Assembly (NCBI RefSeq): GCF_937616625.2
Contig: NC_065571.1
Span: 14,386,501-14,450,500, forward strand
From: Mercurialis annua
Lineage: Eukaryota > Streptophyta > Magnoliopsida > Malpighiales > Euphorbiaceae
DNA: 64,000 bases
Reading direction: 5' to 3'
The first letter of the stretch is position 1. Every line of letters starts with the position of its first letter. This document shows, in pieces, positions 12,171 to 22,930 of this stretch. The translations under genes were made by a program, and so were the position numbers. The notes below the pieces were generated by a model. The model was not told where the DNA came from. It made no database searches and was given only the letters and a program-made list of their open reading frames with translations.

Positions 12171-12180
12171 TATAAAAACC
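12171..12180 (+). promoter_or_regulatory. TATA box of the Athila-like LTR
   Basis: TATAAAAACC stands at about one third of the LTR, the expected U3/R position, after a block with the palindromic cluster. Equivalent boxes lie at 18746 and 25321 in the other LTRs. No other promoter element is certain. Confidence 0.6.
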
Positions 12181-13211
12181 CTTTTATCTCTATTTTAGGT
12201 TATGTCATGATTTTGTAGAGAATTGTTAGACATCTCATCATTGTAGCAACACTTTCTCTCTAGCTTTAAATCATTGTTCTTATTGTTCTTACTAAAAGTA
12301 GTAAAGGATCTTCATAGTTCTTGGTGTTCTTCAAACTAATTCCAGATTTTGCTATATTGGGAAACTTATTAAATACAAGTATTAGTCTTTTAATCGAAGC
12401 TTCATTATCTTGTTCATGTGTTTAAGGTTCATTTATCACTCCAAGGTACTTAATCTTTACTCTATGCCTAATCTTCATTATTTCTTAATTAGTTTTGCCA
12501 TGATGATGATTAGTAGCTAAACCCCTTGTTTGGGGGTTGTTATGATTGCCATGCTTGATTAAATAGGTGATTAGGGTTAGGGTTTATGGGTGATGTTGGT
12601 TGTTGTGCTTCTTGAGCTTAATGCTTAGAATAGGTTGGCCTCTTATTCTTTGCTATGTGGTTTAATTAGGAGGATGAGAGTTAACTAATTAGACTATACC
12701 TAGGGGAGTACATGCTTTAGACCTAGATGCATTAGCATGATCTAGGGCTATCTTGGTTGTGGAGTTTGCTTGATTAGTCGGCTCGATTAACTCTATCAAA
12801 ATCTATGAGCACGAGAGTGGATTAGATTTTGGAATTGTTAATCAAGTTTTGACTCATTCACTTCCGGCTCGAGAGAGCGGAATTGGTTCCGTAGAATAGC
12901 TTGACCCGACCTAAGCTCCTATCACCTTGACCCGAACTACCTAGATATGACTTTGGCATGACTAGCAACCTCCAAGCGTTTTTACCCTTAGTTGAATCCT
13001 TATTGTTCAATCTTGTTTAATTGCAAGTTTAGTAGTTGTTTACCTTTAGACTTTTGATACTTTGAAAACCATATTCATGTTTGCTAAACGAATTGAATAG
13101 CAACTAAAATCACTCTCATCGATAATCACTCTTGAATTCACTCCTTGTGGGTACGATAACTCGGACTTAGGTCCACTCTATTACAAGTTGGGTTTATCCT
13201 CAACAAGTTTT

Positions 13212-13229
13212 TGGCGCCGTTGCCGGGGA
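13212..13229 (+). promoter_or_regulatory. Primer binding site, tRNA-Asp type, copy 1
   Basis: TGGCGCCGTTGCCGGGGA begins 6 bases after the LTR end. It is complementary to the 3' end of plant tRNA-Asp including CCA, the primer usual in Athila elements. Minus-strand DNA synthesis would start here. The second copy is at 19787-19804. Confidence 0.9.
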
Positions 13230-13379
13230 GTGACGAGTGTTTATTGATTGATTGAAATTAGTTGTATTTCGGTCGAGTTAGTTTTATTTTCTGTTTTGTT
13301 ACAATTGTTTGTTTTTGCTTTTTTTCGGGTTACGCGTGGTTTGCTTGTTGTTGTTTGTGTAGGATATCAACTATAGTGT

Positions 13380-16355
13380 ATGCACAATACACGAAGGGCT
13401 AATCTTCCACTAGAACCGTTTCAAGACAATCTCGGGGGCTTTGAAAGAAGTGTGAGGCGGGAAAATCATAGACCCGATATCATGGAAAATGAGAATGAAG
13501 ATTATGAGGAAGGTGAGCGGTTCAATCCTCAAGTGGAAGGAGCGGAACAACATTATCCGCCTCCTCCCCCACTTGAGAATGTGAATCGCCAAAGGCATCA
13601 AGAACGCCCAAGGGATGATCGACCCCACTTGCATCCACAAGTGCACAATCAACCAAGACAAACTTTGGGCGAGTTCTTTTTGCCGAATGTGGATAATGCC
13701 ACGTTTGGATGCTTTGCAATGCCGGTTCAAGCGGCAACCTTTGAGATCAAGCCAAGTACGATACAACTTTTAGAGAACCGTTGTGCGTTTTACGGGTTGA
13801 GTCAAGAGGATCCCAATGCGCACATCGCCAAATTCTTGGGTGTACTCAATACGTTCAAGCTTCATGGGATAACCGCGGATCAAATCAAGTTGAGAATGTT
13901 CCCCTTTTCTTTAAGGGATAAGGCTAGCTTATGGCTTCACTCTCTACCCAACGAATCCATCCACAATTGGAGGGAGTTGGCTCAAGCGTTTCTCAACAAA
14001 TATTTCCCTCATGGCAAGACTACAAAGTTGACCAAGGATATTCTTGAGTTTATTCAATTTGAAGGGGAGTCACTTTATGAGGCATGGGAGCGTTTCAAGG
14101 ATTTACAAAGGAGTGTCCCCCATCATCGGCTCAATAAAGAGCATGTGATCCAAATCTTCTATGATGGGACGACTATTACAACTAGAGCAACAATTGATGC
14201 GGCTTCGAGCGGATCACTAATGCAAAAGACGTATGAAGAGGCGCTAGAATTGGTGGAAAAGTTGGCGATAGTTAGTAGCACTTGGGGCCCTATTGATAGA
14301 AGAGCGCCATCTACTCAAAAGTCGGTAATGACTCTTGATCAAGTGAGGGAAATGGAGGCCATAAAAGCAACTAATGCTTCTCTACAAGCACAAGTGGATG
14401 CCCTCAAGAAACAAGTTGCTCCAAGAAACGCACCGGTCGCCTATGTTCAAGTGGGATGTGAGCATTGTGGGGACTACAACCATAGTAGTGGGGAGTGTTA
14501 TGCCACGGGGAAAGCTTGGAGTGAGCAAGTGAACTATGTTGGAGGCCAAGGGCAAGCTAATGACCCGTACTCTAATACCTACAACCCCGGATGGAGGAAT
14601 CATCCTAACTTTGGATGGAGAAACCAAGAAGGTCAAGGCAATGCTCAAGCCTCCAACCAAGCGGGTCCTAGTTTTCAAGGAGGAAATAGACCTCAATATC
14701 AACAACAACCACAAGGTCAATACCACAACAACCAACACCAAGGGAACAATTATGGTGGTAGACCACAAAACCCTCCCGGTTTCCAACAACCAAGGAACAC
14801 GGATGAGGGAAACATGCTTACCAAATTGATGGAGAAATTTGAAAAGATGGAGGTTGAAAATAGGCAACTTCACAATGAAAATAGGCAAAGGGAGAAGAAC
14901 CAAGCTTCCACCATCCATCACTTAGAGACCCAAATCTCGCAAATGGCACTTTCGCTTCAAGGTAGACCTCAAGGGGGATTTCCCTCTACTACGGAAAACA
15001 ATCCTAGAGAGCATGTGAAAGCCATCAAAGTTGTGGAACTTCGAAGCGGTAGAGTCCTTGATGTTGAACATGATAAGGATCTTGAAAAAGCTAATGGCAA
15101 GAGGCCAATGATTGTGGAGGTTAAGCCTCAAGTGGTAATAGATGTTGCAAGCTCTAGTCAAGAGCTACCAAAGTCGTGTGAGGAGGTGGCTATTGATATT
15201 GATGTTGAAGAACCATATGTGAGGCCACCACCACCACCACCTTTTGTGCCTAAAGTACCATTCCCAAGCCGGTTGAGAAAGGCTCCGGATAATGAAAAGT
15301 TTCATAAGTTTCTTGAAATATTCAAGAAACTTCAAATAAGCATGAGCCTAGGGGATGCCTTGCGAGAGATGCCCCAATACGCTAAGTTCTTGAAAGACAT
15401 AATTATGAACAAGCGAAGTTGGGAACAAGGCGGAACAATTCCTCTAACGGAAAGTTGTAGTTCTATTATCCAAAGCAATCTACCGACCAAGCTACAAGAT
15501 ACAGGGAGTTTCACGATTCCTTGCTTAATTGGCACTTCTACTTCTCTTAATTGTCTTTGCGATTTAGGTGCAAGTATAAATCTAATGCCGTTGTGTCTTT
15601 TCAGGAAAATATGTGGAAACCAACCGATAAAACAAACTTCCATGATGCTCCAATTGGCCGACCATTCGCTCAAGAGACCGCACGGGGTTGCGGAAGACGT
15701 GCTAGTAAAAGTGGGCAAGTTCATCTTTCCGGTGGACTTTGTTGTGCTTGATTATGCGGTCGACAAAGATTGCCCCATGATTCCCGGGCGTCCTTTTTTG
15801 AATACGGGGAGAGCATTGGTTGATGTTAATGGGGGGAAGATAACATTAAGAATGAATGATGAGAGCATGGTGTTTGACATCAAGCATGGCAAAAGCAAGT
15901 GTGAGGAGGAGAAATGCATGAAGATTGATACTATTGAGCCCACATTGCATGTGCCTATGAAGGAGGTTCCTATGAAAGAACCCGAGGTTGTGTGTGCAAA
16001 AATCAAGACAACACCTCATGTCAAGCCACGCAAGGGAAAACCAAGACGTTGGGCATCATGGAAGTTGAAGCTCAACGGGATAGCAACCACAAGCAAGAGA
16101 CAAATATGCACGGAAGTTGCTACTCTTGGTGAGTACGTCCAAGTTCGAACCTCTCAAGCACATTCACAAGCGGGGAAGTTGATTTCTAAGTGGAGCGGGC
16201 CGTTTAAAACACGGCGCAAATTGGATAATGATTTGATTGAGTTGGAGGGGGCCAATGGAGATGTTTTTAAGGTGCTTGGAGAATGGTGCAAACCATATCC
16301 TAGAGTGTTGATCGATGAAAGTCGCGAGCAAGTCGCTCTTTTTGATCCTCCATGA
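13380..16355 (+). CDS. gag-pro: Athila-type gag-protease polyprotein with integrase tail, copy 1 (991 aa)
   Basis: This should make the capsid/nucleocapsid protein and an aspartic protease of a retrotransposon particle. A retrotransposon gag domain spans about residues 120-290, with the block ASLWLHSLP followed by ELAQAFLNKYFP and then LYEAWERFKDL. A canonical CCHC zinc knuckle (C-X2-C-X4-H-X4-C) lies near residue 360. A Gln/Asn/Gly-rich stretch follows at 395-475, then a short coiled-coil-like segment at 480-530 and a proline run near 618. The protease motif DLGASINLMP is near residue 728, with RPFLNTGRALVD near 800. From about 931 the sequence GKLISKWSGPF and the C-terminal end resemble the integrase C-terminal tail of full Athila pol. 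Reverse transcriptase, RNase H and the integrase core are absent, so an internal deletion fused protease to integrase tail in frame. The frame is fully open, indicating recent selection or recent copying. The start is the first ATG after the leader. Confidence 0.9.
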   Translation: MHNTRRANLPLEPFQDNLGGFERSVRRENHRPDIMENENEDYEEGERFNPQVEGAEQHYPPPPPLENVNRQRHQERPRDDRPHLHPQVHNQPRQTLGEFFLPNVDNATFGCFAMPVQAATFEIKPSTIQLLENRCAFYGLSQEDPNAHIAKFLGVLNTFKLHGITADQIKLRMFPFSLRDKASLWLHSLPNESIHNWRELAQAFLNKYFPHGKTTKLTKDILEFIQFEGESLYEAWERFKDLQRSVPHHRLNKEHVIQIFYDGTTITTRATIDAASSGSLMQKTYEEALELVEKLAIVSSTWGPIDRRAPSTQKSVMTLDQVREMEAIKATNASLQAQVDALKKQVAPRNAPVAYVQVGCEHCGDYNHSSGECYATGKAWSEQVNYVGGQGQANDPYSNTYNPGWRNHPNFGWRNQEGQGNAQASNQAGPSFQGGNRPQYQQQPQGQYHNNQHQGNNYGGRPQNPPGFQQPRNTDEGNMLTKLMEKFEKMEVENRQLHNENRQREKNQASTIHHLETQISQMALSLQGRPQGGFPSTTENNPREHVKAIKVVELRSGRVLDVEHDKDLEKANGKRPMIVEVKPQVVIDVASSSQELPKSCEEVAIDIDVEEPYVRPPPPPPFVPKVPFPSRLRKAPDNEKFHKFLEIFKKLQISMSLGDALREMPQYAKFLKDIIMNKRSWEQGGTIPLTESCSSIIQSNLPTKLQDTGSFTIPCLIGTSTSLNCLCDLGASINLMPLCLFRKICGNQPIKQTSMMLQLADHSLKRPHGVAEDVLVKVGKFIFPVDFVVLDYAVDKDCPMIPGRPFLNTGRALVDVNGGKITLRMNDESMVFDIKHGKSKCEEEKCMKIDTIEPTLHVPMKEVPMKEPEVVCAKIKTTPHVKPRKGKPRRWASWKLKLNGIATTSKRQICTEVATLGEYVQVRTSQAHSQAGKLISKWSGPFKTRRKLDNDLIELEGANGDVFKVLGEWCKPYPRVLIDESREQVALFDPP

Positions 16356-18116
16356 TTTTGAGGATCGATAGTCGAGCTTTCGACTTAAAACAAGCGCACT
16401 TGGGAGGCATTCCCAAGAGGTTCGATTTCTTTTCTTGTCATTTATATTTTGTTACTTATTTTTAGTGTTTCATTTATGTTTTTGTGTGTTCGATTGAACA
16501 CACAAGATTTGATTTTCTAAACTCAACTCCAATTCAATTTTTATTTGTCTAATTTCTTAGCATTGAGGACATTGCATCGAAATGTGTGAGGAGGGTTGGA
16601 AAATTGATTGTAGTTGCGTAGGATTGTTTGTTTTTGATGTTTTTTCTTTTTCGTTGTTAATTTTAGTTGTTTGTGTGTTTTTGATGTTTTATTTAGGAGA
16701 ATTTTGGTCGAATCTTTGAGCAAGACCCTTAGCTTAATTTTGTATCATGTTAGCTAAGTTGATCAAGTACTTGCATTATATCAATTGTCATGTTCTAGTT
16801 AATGAATTATTGAATGGTTTTTCTTGTTCTAACAATTGTTGTTGATGATTGCTTAGTGAAATGTCAATTATATGACATAAGTTGATAAGATTAGGGTAAA
16901 ATCACTTGTTAGCAACAATTGACCCTAAATGCATGACCAACGAGCTTGATGCGGATACATGATGTGTATGTAGTAAAATTGTTGAATTTTAGGAAATTGG
17001 GCATATGTGGCATGATTGTTGCAGTTTTAGCATTGGTTAAAACACACCCAAGTCTTGAGTTTTTTTCGAGCCTATTTTGTTGTTGTGTTTTGCATGTTTA
17101 GTCCTAGAATTTGCTCCTATGTCCGGGCAAGATTGTATTGTTGAGTTTTTGGCAATTAGGTGATAATGGCAATTAGGATTACACACTTCTCCAACCCACT
17201 CAAAAAGCCTACCCCTCTTCCCCTAGATAACACAATTTGAGCCTTAACCAAATTTTTTGTTTAAACCACAATTTTCACACAAATCAACCTTTTTCAAAAT
17301 TTTACCTCTAAAACACCCTAACTTGACTTGAAATAACTCATATAAAACATAAGGAAACTCTAGCTTGATGAACTATTGAAAAAAGTGAACTAAGTGCTAA
17401 AAATATAAGTTAATGCCTTAGAGAAAGAAAGAAAAAAAACATGAAAAAGAAAACAAAAGAAAAATTGAAGAAAAAAAAGAAAGAAAGAATAAACAAAGGC
17501 ATGAAAAGTTCTCATTTGTTAAAAAGTTCACTTGTATGAAAATTTCCAAGCTAGACCAAGTAAAAGAGTGCAATTGTTATTCAAGTCAAGTTTTTAGCAA
17601 AAATCTATTTTTTTACCTACCCCTAACCTTAGCCCCATTATAACCCTTGAAAGTCCATTTGATAGTTGCCGAAAACCGAACTAAGTAGTGAAGTCCGGAC
17701 TTTGAGCAAGCCTATGGTGACTATTACATGTGTTCTTTGTATACCCTTTGTTATCTTGAGCGAGTGAAATCTAGTGAGGAATACGCCATTGCTTGTAGTA
17801 GAACATTTATGCCGTGTTGTGCCCAACGTAGCTTGAATCCGATTTGTATACACGTCCCGCATAAGATAGCAAGTTTGTAATATAGAATGGGTCAATAAGC
17901 ATGTTTCCGTGATTGTAACCTTGGTGCTATCAATTTATGTCATTGACATTGCATTTCTCACTTGTTTTCATCACTTTTAGTTGTTAGGTCGGGAATCATT
18001 CATTTGGTAATTCATTAGTTGGAACATTGTGTATGATATATATGCGGGTTTGAAGTTATTAGCTAGCATGCGTCTCCGAGTAAGATTCATTTCTTGCTTG
18101 AGGACAAGCAAGGTTT
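16356..18116 (+). other. 3' noncoding region of internal copy 1
   Basis: There is no coding signal; the minus-strand ORFs here (for example 17638-17895) have no recognisable domain. A second polypurine-like motif, GTGTGAGGAGGG, lies at 16584-16595 in a context (GAGGACATTG) like that of the terminal tract. A purine-rich GAAA/AAGAAA stretch runs at about 17400-17500. This region corresponds to where full Athila elements keep an env-like ORF, which is missing here. Confidence 0.6.
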
Positions 18117-18130
18117 AGTGTGAGGAGGTT
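18117..18130 (+). promoter_or_regulatory. Polypurine tract before LTR copy 2
   Basis: AGTGTGAGGAGGTT abuts the LTR start TGATAGGAG and would prime plus-strand synthesis. The second internal copy has the same tract at 24692-24705. Confidence 0.8.
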
Positions 18131-19780
18131 TGATAGGAGTATTTTACTCCTATTTAGAGTGCCGTTTCTGCATGCTTTTATTACGATTTATCATGGTTTT
18201 ATGGTATTCCGAGTGCCTTATTATATTTTTTAGTATTTCAGGTACTTGGGAGCATTGCGGAAGCATTTTGGTACAAAAGATGGAAAAGTCGACGGAAAAG
18301 AGGCGAAAGCTCATTTGCAAGTCTGAAAATCCGACCCCGCTGCACTAATTGGAAAAGTGGAACCAGCTAGAAGCCTCAAATGAATTTGTGTTCTTCATGA
18401 AAGTTAAAGTAGACGTCCTAAGCTTTCCAACGGTTCAAGAATCGACTCAATCGGACATTTCTACATCAAGTTATGAAGTTACGAAGATCGCGGTTCTGCA
18501 GAGCAAAGGGTGTCTCGAACCAAGACACCAAAGTGTGATATGTGTCTCGATTCGAGACAAATGTGCCTGGAGGCAGATTATAGTGTCTCGAACCGAGACA
18601 CTCCTCCATTCTAAGTGTCTTGGTTCGAGCTTAGGCTTGGAAAAAGGGGAATTTCTGATTTCAAACACAAAAAGGCTTGATTCTCTTTGCTTCTTTGGGC
18701 CAAACACTCCTTGAGTGAATGTTTTTCTTTCCTCTTTTGTAAACATATAAAAACCCTTTTATCTCTATTTTAGGTTATGTCATGATTTTGTAGAGAATTG
18801 TTAGACATCTCATCATTGTAGCAACACTTTCTCTCTAGCTTTAAATCATTGTTCTTATTGTTCTTACTAAAAGTAGTAAAGGATCTTCATAGTTCTTGGT
18901 GTTCTTCAAACTAATTCCAGATTTTGCTATATTGGGAAACTTATTAAATACAAGTATTAGTCTTTTAATCGAAGCTTCATTATCTTGTTCATGTGTTTAA
19001 GGTTCATTTATCACTCCAAGGTACTTAATCTTTACTCTATGCCTAATCTTCATTATTTCTTAATTAGTTTTGCCATGATGATGATTAGTAGCTAAACCCC
19101 TTGTTTGGGGGTTGTTATGATTGCCATGCTTGATTAAATAGGTGATTAGGGTTAGGGTTTATGGGTGATGTTGGTTGTTGTGCTTCTTGAGCTTAATGCT
19201 TAGAATAGGTTGGCCTCTTATTCTTTGCTATGTGGTTTAATTAGGAGGACGAGAGTTAACTAATTAGACTATACCTAGGGGAGTACATGCTTTAGACCTA
19301 GATGCATTAGCATGATCTAGGGCTATCTTGGTTGTGGAGTTTGCTTGATTAGTCGGCTCGATTAACTCTATCAAAATCTATGAGCACGAGAGTGGATTAG
19401 ATTTTGGAATTGTTAATCAAGTTTTGACTCATTCACTTCCGGCTCGAGAGAGCGGAATTGGTTCCGTAGAATAGCTTGACCCGACCTAAGCTCCTATCAC
19501 CTTGACCCGAACTACCTAGATATGACTTTGGCATGACTAGCAACCTCCAAGCGTTTTTACCCTTAGTTGAATCCTTATTGTTCAATCTTGTTTAATTGCA
19601 AGTTTAGTAGTTGTTTACCTTTAGACTTTTGATACTTTGAAAACCATATTCATGTTTGCTAAACGAATTGAATAGCAACTAAAATCACTCTCATCGATAA
19701 TCACTCTTGAATTCACTCCTTGTGGGTACGATAACTCGGACTTAGGTCCACTCTATTACAAGTTGGGTTTATCCTCAACA
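18131..19780 (+). repeat. LTR copy 2, the shared middle LTR (1650 bp)
   Basis: It has the same length and ends as the outer LTRs. It is preceded by a polypurine tract and followed directly by a primer binding site, so it serves as both 3' LTR of copy 1 and 5' LTR of copy 2. By eye it has three differences private to it (around 18225, 18357 and 18466), while outer copies 1 and 3 differ from each other at only two sites. Confidence 0.95.
18510..18629. repeat. Palindrome cluster in LTR copy 2
   Basis: The same GTGTCTCG/CGAGACAC cluster as in LTR copy 1, shifted by 6575 bp. Confidence 0.85.
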
Positions 19781-19786
19781 AGTTTT

Positions 19787-19804
19787 TGGCGCCGTTGCCG
19801 GGGA
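19787..19804 (+). promoter_or_regulatory. Primer binding site, tRNA-Asp type, copy 2
   Basis: Identical to the site at 13212-13229 and placed 6 bases after the end of the middle LTR. Confidence 0.9.
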
Positions 19805-19954
19805 GTGACGAGTGTTTATTGATTGATTGAAATTAGTTGTATTTCGGTCGAGTTAGTTTTATTTTCTGTTTTGTTACAATTGTTTGTTTTTGCTTTTTTT
19901 CGGGTTACGCGTGGTTTGCTTGTTGTTGTTTGTGTAGGATATCAACTATAGTGT

Positions 19955-22930
19955 ATGCACAATACACGAAGGGCTAATCTTCCACTAGAACCGTTTCAAG
20001 ACAATCTCGGGGGCTTTGAAAGAAGTGTGAGGCGGGAAAATCATAGACCCGATATCATGGAAAATGAGAATGAAGATTATGAGGAAGGTGAGCGGTTCAA
20101 TCCTCAAGTGGAAGGAGCGGAACAACATTATCCGCCTCCTCCCCCACTTGAGAATGTGAATCGCCAAAGGCATCAAGAACGCCCAAGGGATGATCGACCC
20201 CACTTGCATCCACAAGTGCACAATCAACCAAGACAAACTTTGGGCGAGTTCTTTTTGCCGAATGTGGATAATGCCACGTTTGGATGCTTTGCAATGCCGG
20301 TTCAAGCGGCAACCTTTGAGATCAAGCCAAGTACGATACAACTTTTAGAGAACCGTTGTGCGTTTTACGGGTTGAGTCAAGAGGATCCCAATGCGCACAT
20401 CGCCAAATTCTTGGGTGTACTCAATACGTTCAAGCTTCATGGGATAACCGCGGATCAAATCAAGTTGAGAATGTTCCCCTTTTCTTTAAGGGATAAGGCT
20501 AGCTTATGGCTTCACTCTCTACCCAACGAATCCATCCACAATTGGAGGGAGTTGGCTCAAGCGTTTCTCAACAAATATTTCCCTCATGGCAAGACTACAA
20601 AGTTGACCAAGGATATTCTTGAGTTTATTCAATTTGAAGGGGAGTCACTTTATGAGGCATGGGAGCGTTTCAAGGATTTACAAAGGAGTGTCCCCCATCA
20701 TCGGCTCAATAAAGAGCATGTGATCCAAATCTTCTATGATGGGACGACTATTACAACTAGAGCAACAATTGATGCGGCTTCGGGCGGATCACTAATGCAA
20801 AAGACGTATGAAGAGGCGCTAGAATTGGTGGAAAAGTTGGCGATAGTTAGTAGCACTTGGGGCCCTATTGATAGAAGAGCGCCATCTACTCAAAAGTCGG
20901 TAATGACTCTTGATCAAGTGAGGGAAATGGAGTCCATAAAAGCAACTAATGCTTCTCTACAAGCACAAGTGGATGCCCTCAAGAAACAAGTTGCTCCAAG
21001 AAACGCACCGGTCGCCTATGTTCAAGTGGGATGTGAGCATTGTGGGGACTACAACCATAGTAGTGGGGAGTGTTATGCCACGGGGAAAGCTTGGAGTGAG
21101 CAAGTGAACTATGTTGGAGGCCAAGGGCAAGCTAATGACCCGTACTCTAATACCTACAACCCCGGATGGAGGAATCATCCTAACTTTGGATGGAGAAACC
21201 AAGAAGGTCAAGGCAATGCTCAAGCCTCCAACCAAGCGGGTCCTAGTTTTCAAGGAGGAAATAGACCTCAATATCAACAACAACCACAAGGTCAATACCA
21301 CAACAACCAACACCAAGGGAACAATTATGGTGGTAGACCACAAAACCCTCCCGGTTTCCAACAACCAAGGAACACGGATGAGGGAAACATGCTTACCAAA
21401 TTGATGGAGAAATTTGAAAAGATGGAGGTTGAAAATAGGCAACTTCACAATGAAAATAGGCAAAGGGAGAAGAACCAAGCTTCCACCATCCATCACTTAG
21501 AGACCCAAATCTCGCAAATGGCACTTTCGCTTCAAGGTAGACCTCAAGGGGGATTTCCCTCTACTACGGAAAACAATCCTAGAGAGCATGTGAAAGCCAT
21601 CAAAGTTGTGGAACTTCGAAGCGGTAGAGTCCTTGATGTTGAACATGATAAGGATCTTGAAAAAGCTAATGGCAAGAGGCCAATGATTGTGGAGGTTGAG
21701 CCTCAAGTGATAATAGATGTTGCAAGCTCTAGTCAAGAGCTACCAAAGTCGTGTGAGGAGGTGGCTATTGATATTGATGTTGAAGAACCATATGTGAGGC
21801 CACCACCACCACCACCTTTTGTGCCTAAAGTACCATTCCCAAGCCGGTTGAGAAAGGCTCCGGATAATGAAAAGTTTCATAAGTTTCTTGAAATATTCAA
21901 GAAACTTCAAATAAGCATGAGCCTAGGGGATGCCTTGCGAGAGATGCCCCAATACGCTAAGTTCTTGAAAGACATAATTATGAACAAGCGAAGTTGGGAA
22001 CAAGGCGGAACAATTCCTCTAACGGAAAGTTGTAGTTCTATTATCCAAAGCAATCTACCGACCAAGCTACAAGATACAGGGAGTTTCACGATTCCTTGCT
22101 TAATTGGCACTTCTACTTCTCTTAATTGTCTTTGCGATTTAGGTGCAAGTATAAATCTAATGCCGTTGTGTCTTTTCAGGAAAATATGTGGAAACCAACC
22201 GATAAAACAAACTTCCATGATGCTCCAATTGGCCGACCATTCGCTCAAGAGACCGCACGGGGTTGCGGAAGACGTGCTAGTAAAAGTGGGCAAGTTCATC
22301 TTTCCGGTGGACTTTGTTGTGCTTGATTATGCGGTCGACAAAGATTGCCCCATGATTCCCGGGCGTCCTTTTTTGAATACGGGGAGAGCATTGGTTGATG
22401 TTAATGGGGGGAAGATAACATTAAGAATGAATGATGAGAGCATGGTGTTTGACATCAAGCATGGCAAAAGCAAGTGTGAGGAGGAGAAATGCATGAAGAT
22501 TGATACTATTGAGCCCACATTGCATGTGCCTATGAAGGAGGTTCCTATGAAAGAACCCGAGGTTGTGTGTGCAAAAATCAAGACAACACCTCATGTCAAG
22601 CCACGCAAGGGAAAACCAAGACGTTGGGCATCATGGAAGTTGAAGCTCAACGGGATAGCAACCACAAGCAAGAGACAAATATGCACGGAAGTTGCTACTC
22701 TTGGTGAGTACGTCCAAGTTCGAACCTCTCAAGCACATTCACAAGCGGGGAAGTTGATTTCTAAGTGGAGCGGGCCGTTTAAAACACGGCGCAAATTGGA
22801 TAATGATTTGATTGAGTTGGAGGGGGCCAATGGAGATGTTTTTAAGGTGCTTGGAGAATGGTGCAAACCATATCCTAGAGTGTTGATCGATGAAAGTCGC
22901 GAGCAAGTCGCTCTTTTTGATCCTCCATGA
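19955..22930 (+). CDS. gag-pro: Athila-type gag-protease polyprotein with integrase tail, copy 2 (991 aa)
   Basis: The second copy of the ORF has the same length and domain order: gag, CCHC knuckle, Q/N-rich linker, DLGAS protease and integrase C-terminal tail. It differs from copy 1 at four residues, in the segments DAASGGSL, REMESIKA, VEVEPQV and VIIDVA; copy 1 has S, A, K and V at those places. The frame is intact. The polymerase domains are missing here too, so the internal deletion predates the tandem arrangement. Particle assembly and proteolysis may work, but copying and integration would need enzymes from an autonomous relative. Confidence 0.9.
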   Translation: MHNTRRANLPLEPFQDNLGGFERSVRRENHRPDIMENENEDYEEGERFNPQVEGAEQHYPPPPPLENVNRQRHQERPRDDRPHLHPQVHNQPRQTLGEFFLPNVDNATFGCFAMPVQAATFEIKPSTIQLLENRCAFYGLSQEDPNAHIAKFLGVLNTFKLHGITADQIKLRMFPFSLRDKASLWLHSLPNESIHNWRELAQAFLNKYFPHGKTTKLTKDILEFIQFEGESLYEAWERFKDLQRSVPHHRLNKEHVIQIFYDGTTITTRATIDAASGGSLMQKTYEEALELVEKLAIVSSTWGPIDRRAPSTQKSVMTLDQVREMESIKATNASLQAQVDALKKQVAPRNAPVAYVQVGCEHCGDYNHSSGECYATGKAWSEQVNYVGGQGQANDPYSNTYNPGWRNHPNFGWRNQEGQGNAQASNQAGPSFQGGNRPQYQQQPQGQYHNNQHQGNNYGGRPQNPPGFQQPRNTDEGNMLTKLMEKFEKMEVENRQLHNENRQREKNQASTIHHLETQISQMALSLQGRPQGGFPSTTENNPREHVKAIKVVELRSGRVLDVEHDKDLEKANGKRPMIVEVEPQVIIDVASSSQELPKSCEEVAIDIDVEEPYVRPPPPPPFVPKVPFPSRLRKAPDNEKFHKFLEIFKKLQISMSLGDALREMPQYAKFLKDIIMNKRSWEQGGTIPLTESCSSIIQSNLPTKLQDTGSFTIPCLIGTSTSLNCLCDLGASINLMPLCLFRKICGNQPIKQTSMMLQLADHSLKRPHGVAEDVLVKVGKFIFPVDFVVLDYAVDKDCPMIPGRPFLNTGRALVDVNGGKITLRMNDESMVFDIKHGKSKCEEEKCMKIDTIEPTLHVPMKEVPMKEPEVVCAKIKTTPHVKPRKGKPRRWASWKLKLNGIATTSKRQICTEVATLGEYVQVRTSQAHSQAGKLISKWSGPFKTRRKLDNDLIELEGANGDVFKVLGEWCKPYPRVLIDESREQVALFDPP

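Larger units (their letters stand above)
11556..13205 (+). repeat. LTR copy 1 of the Athila-like tandem (1650 bp)
   Basis: It begins TGATAGGAGTATTTTACTCC, itself a hairpin (GGAGTATTTTACTCC), and ends TTATCCTCAACA. A TATA box, TATAAAAACC, lies at 12171-12180 and would start the genomic RNA shortly downstream. The palindrome cluster at 11935-12054 lies ~120 bp upstream of that box. A telomere-like TTAGGGTTAGGGTTTA is at 12571. ORFs inside the LTR (11555-11773, 11774-12139) carry no domain and I do not call them. Confidence 0.95.

Noticed and set aside
11555..12171. ORFs on both strands within the Athila-like LTR (72, 121 and 91 aa), repeated in all three LTRs
   Set aside because: They lie wholly in LTR sequence, have no domain, and repeat only because the LTR repeats.
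12571..12587. Interstitial telomere
   Set aside because: There are only two to three repeat units, identical in all three LTRs. It is part of the element and not a chromosome-end remnant.
14382..14921. Minus-strand 179-aa ORF opposite the gag gene, also at 20957
   Set aside because: It is a shadow of the gag reading frame, hydrophobic only because of the antisense of Gln/Asn-rich codons.
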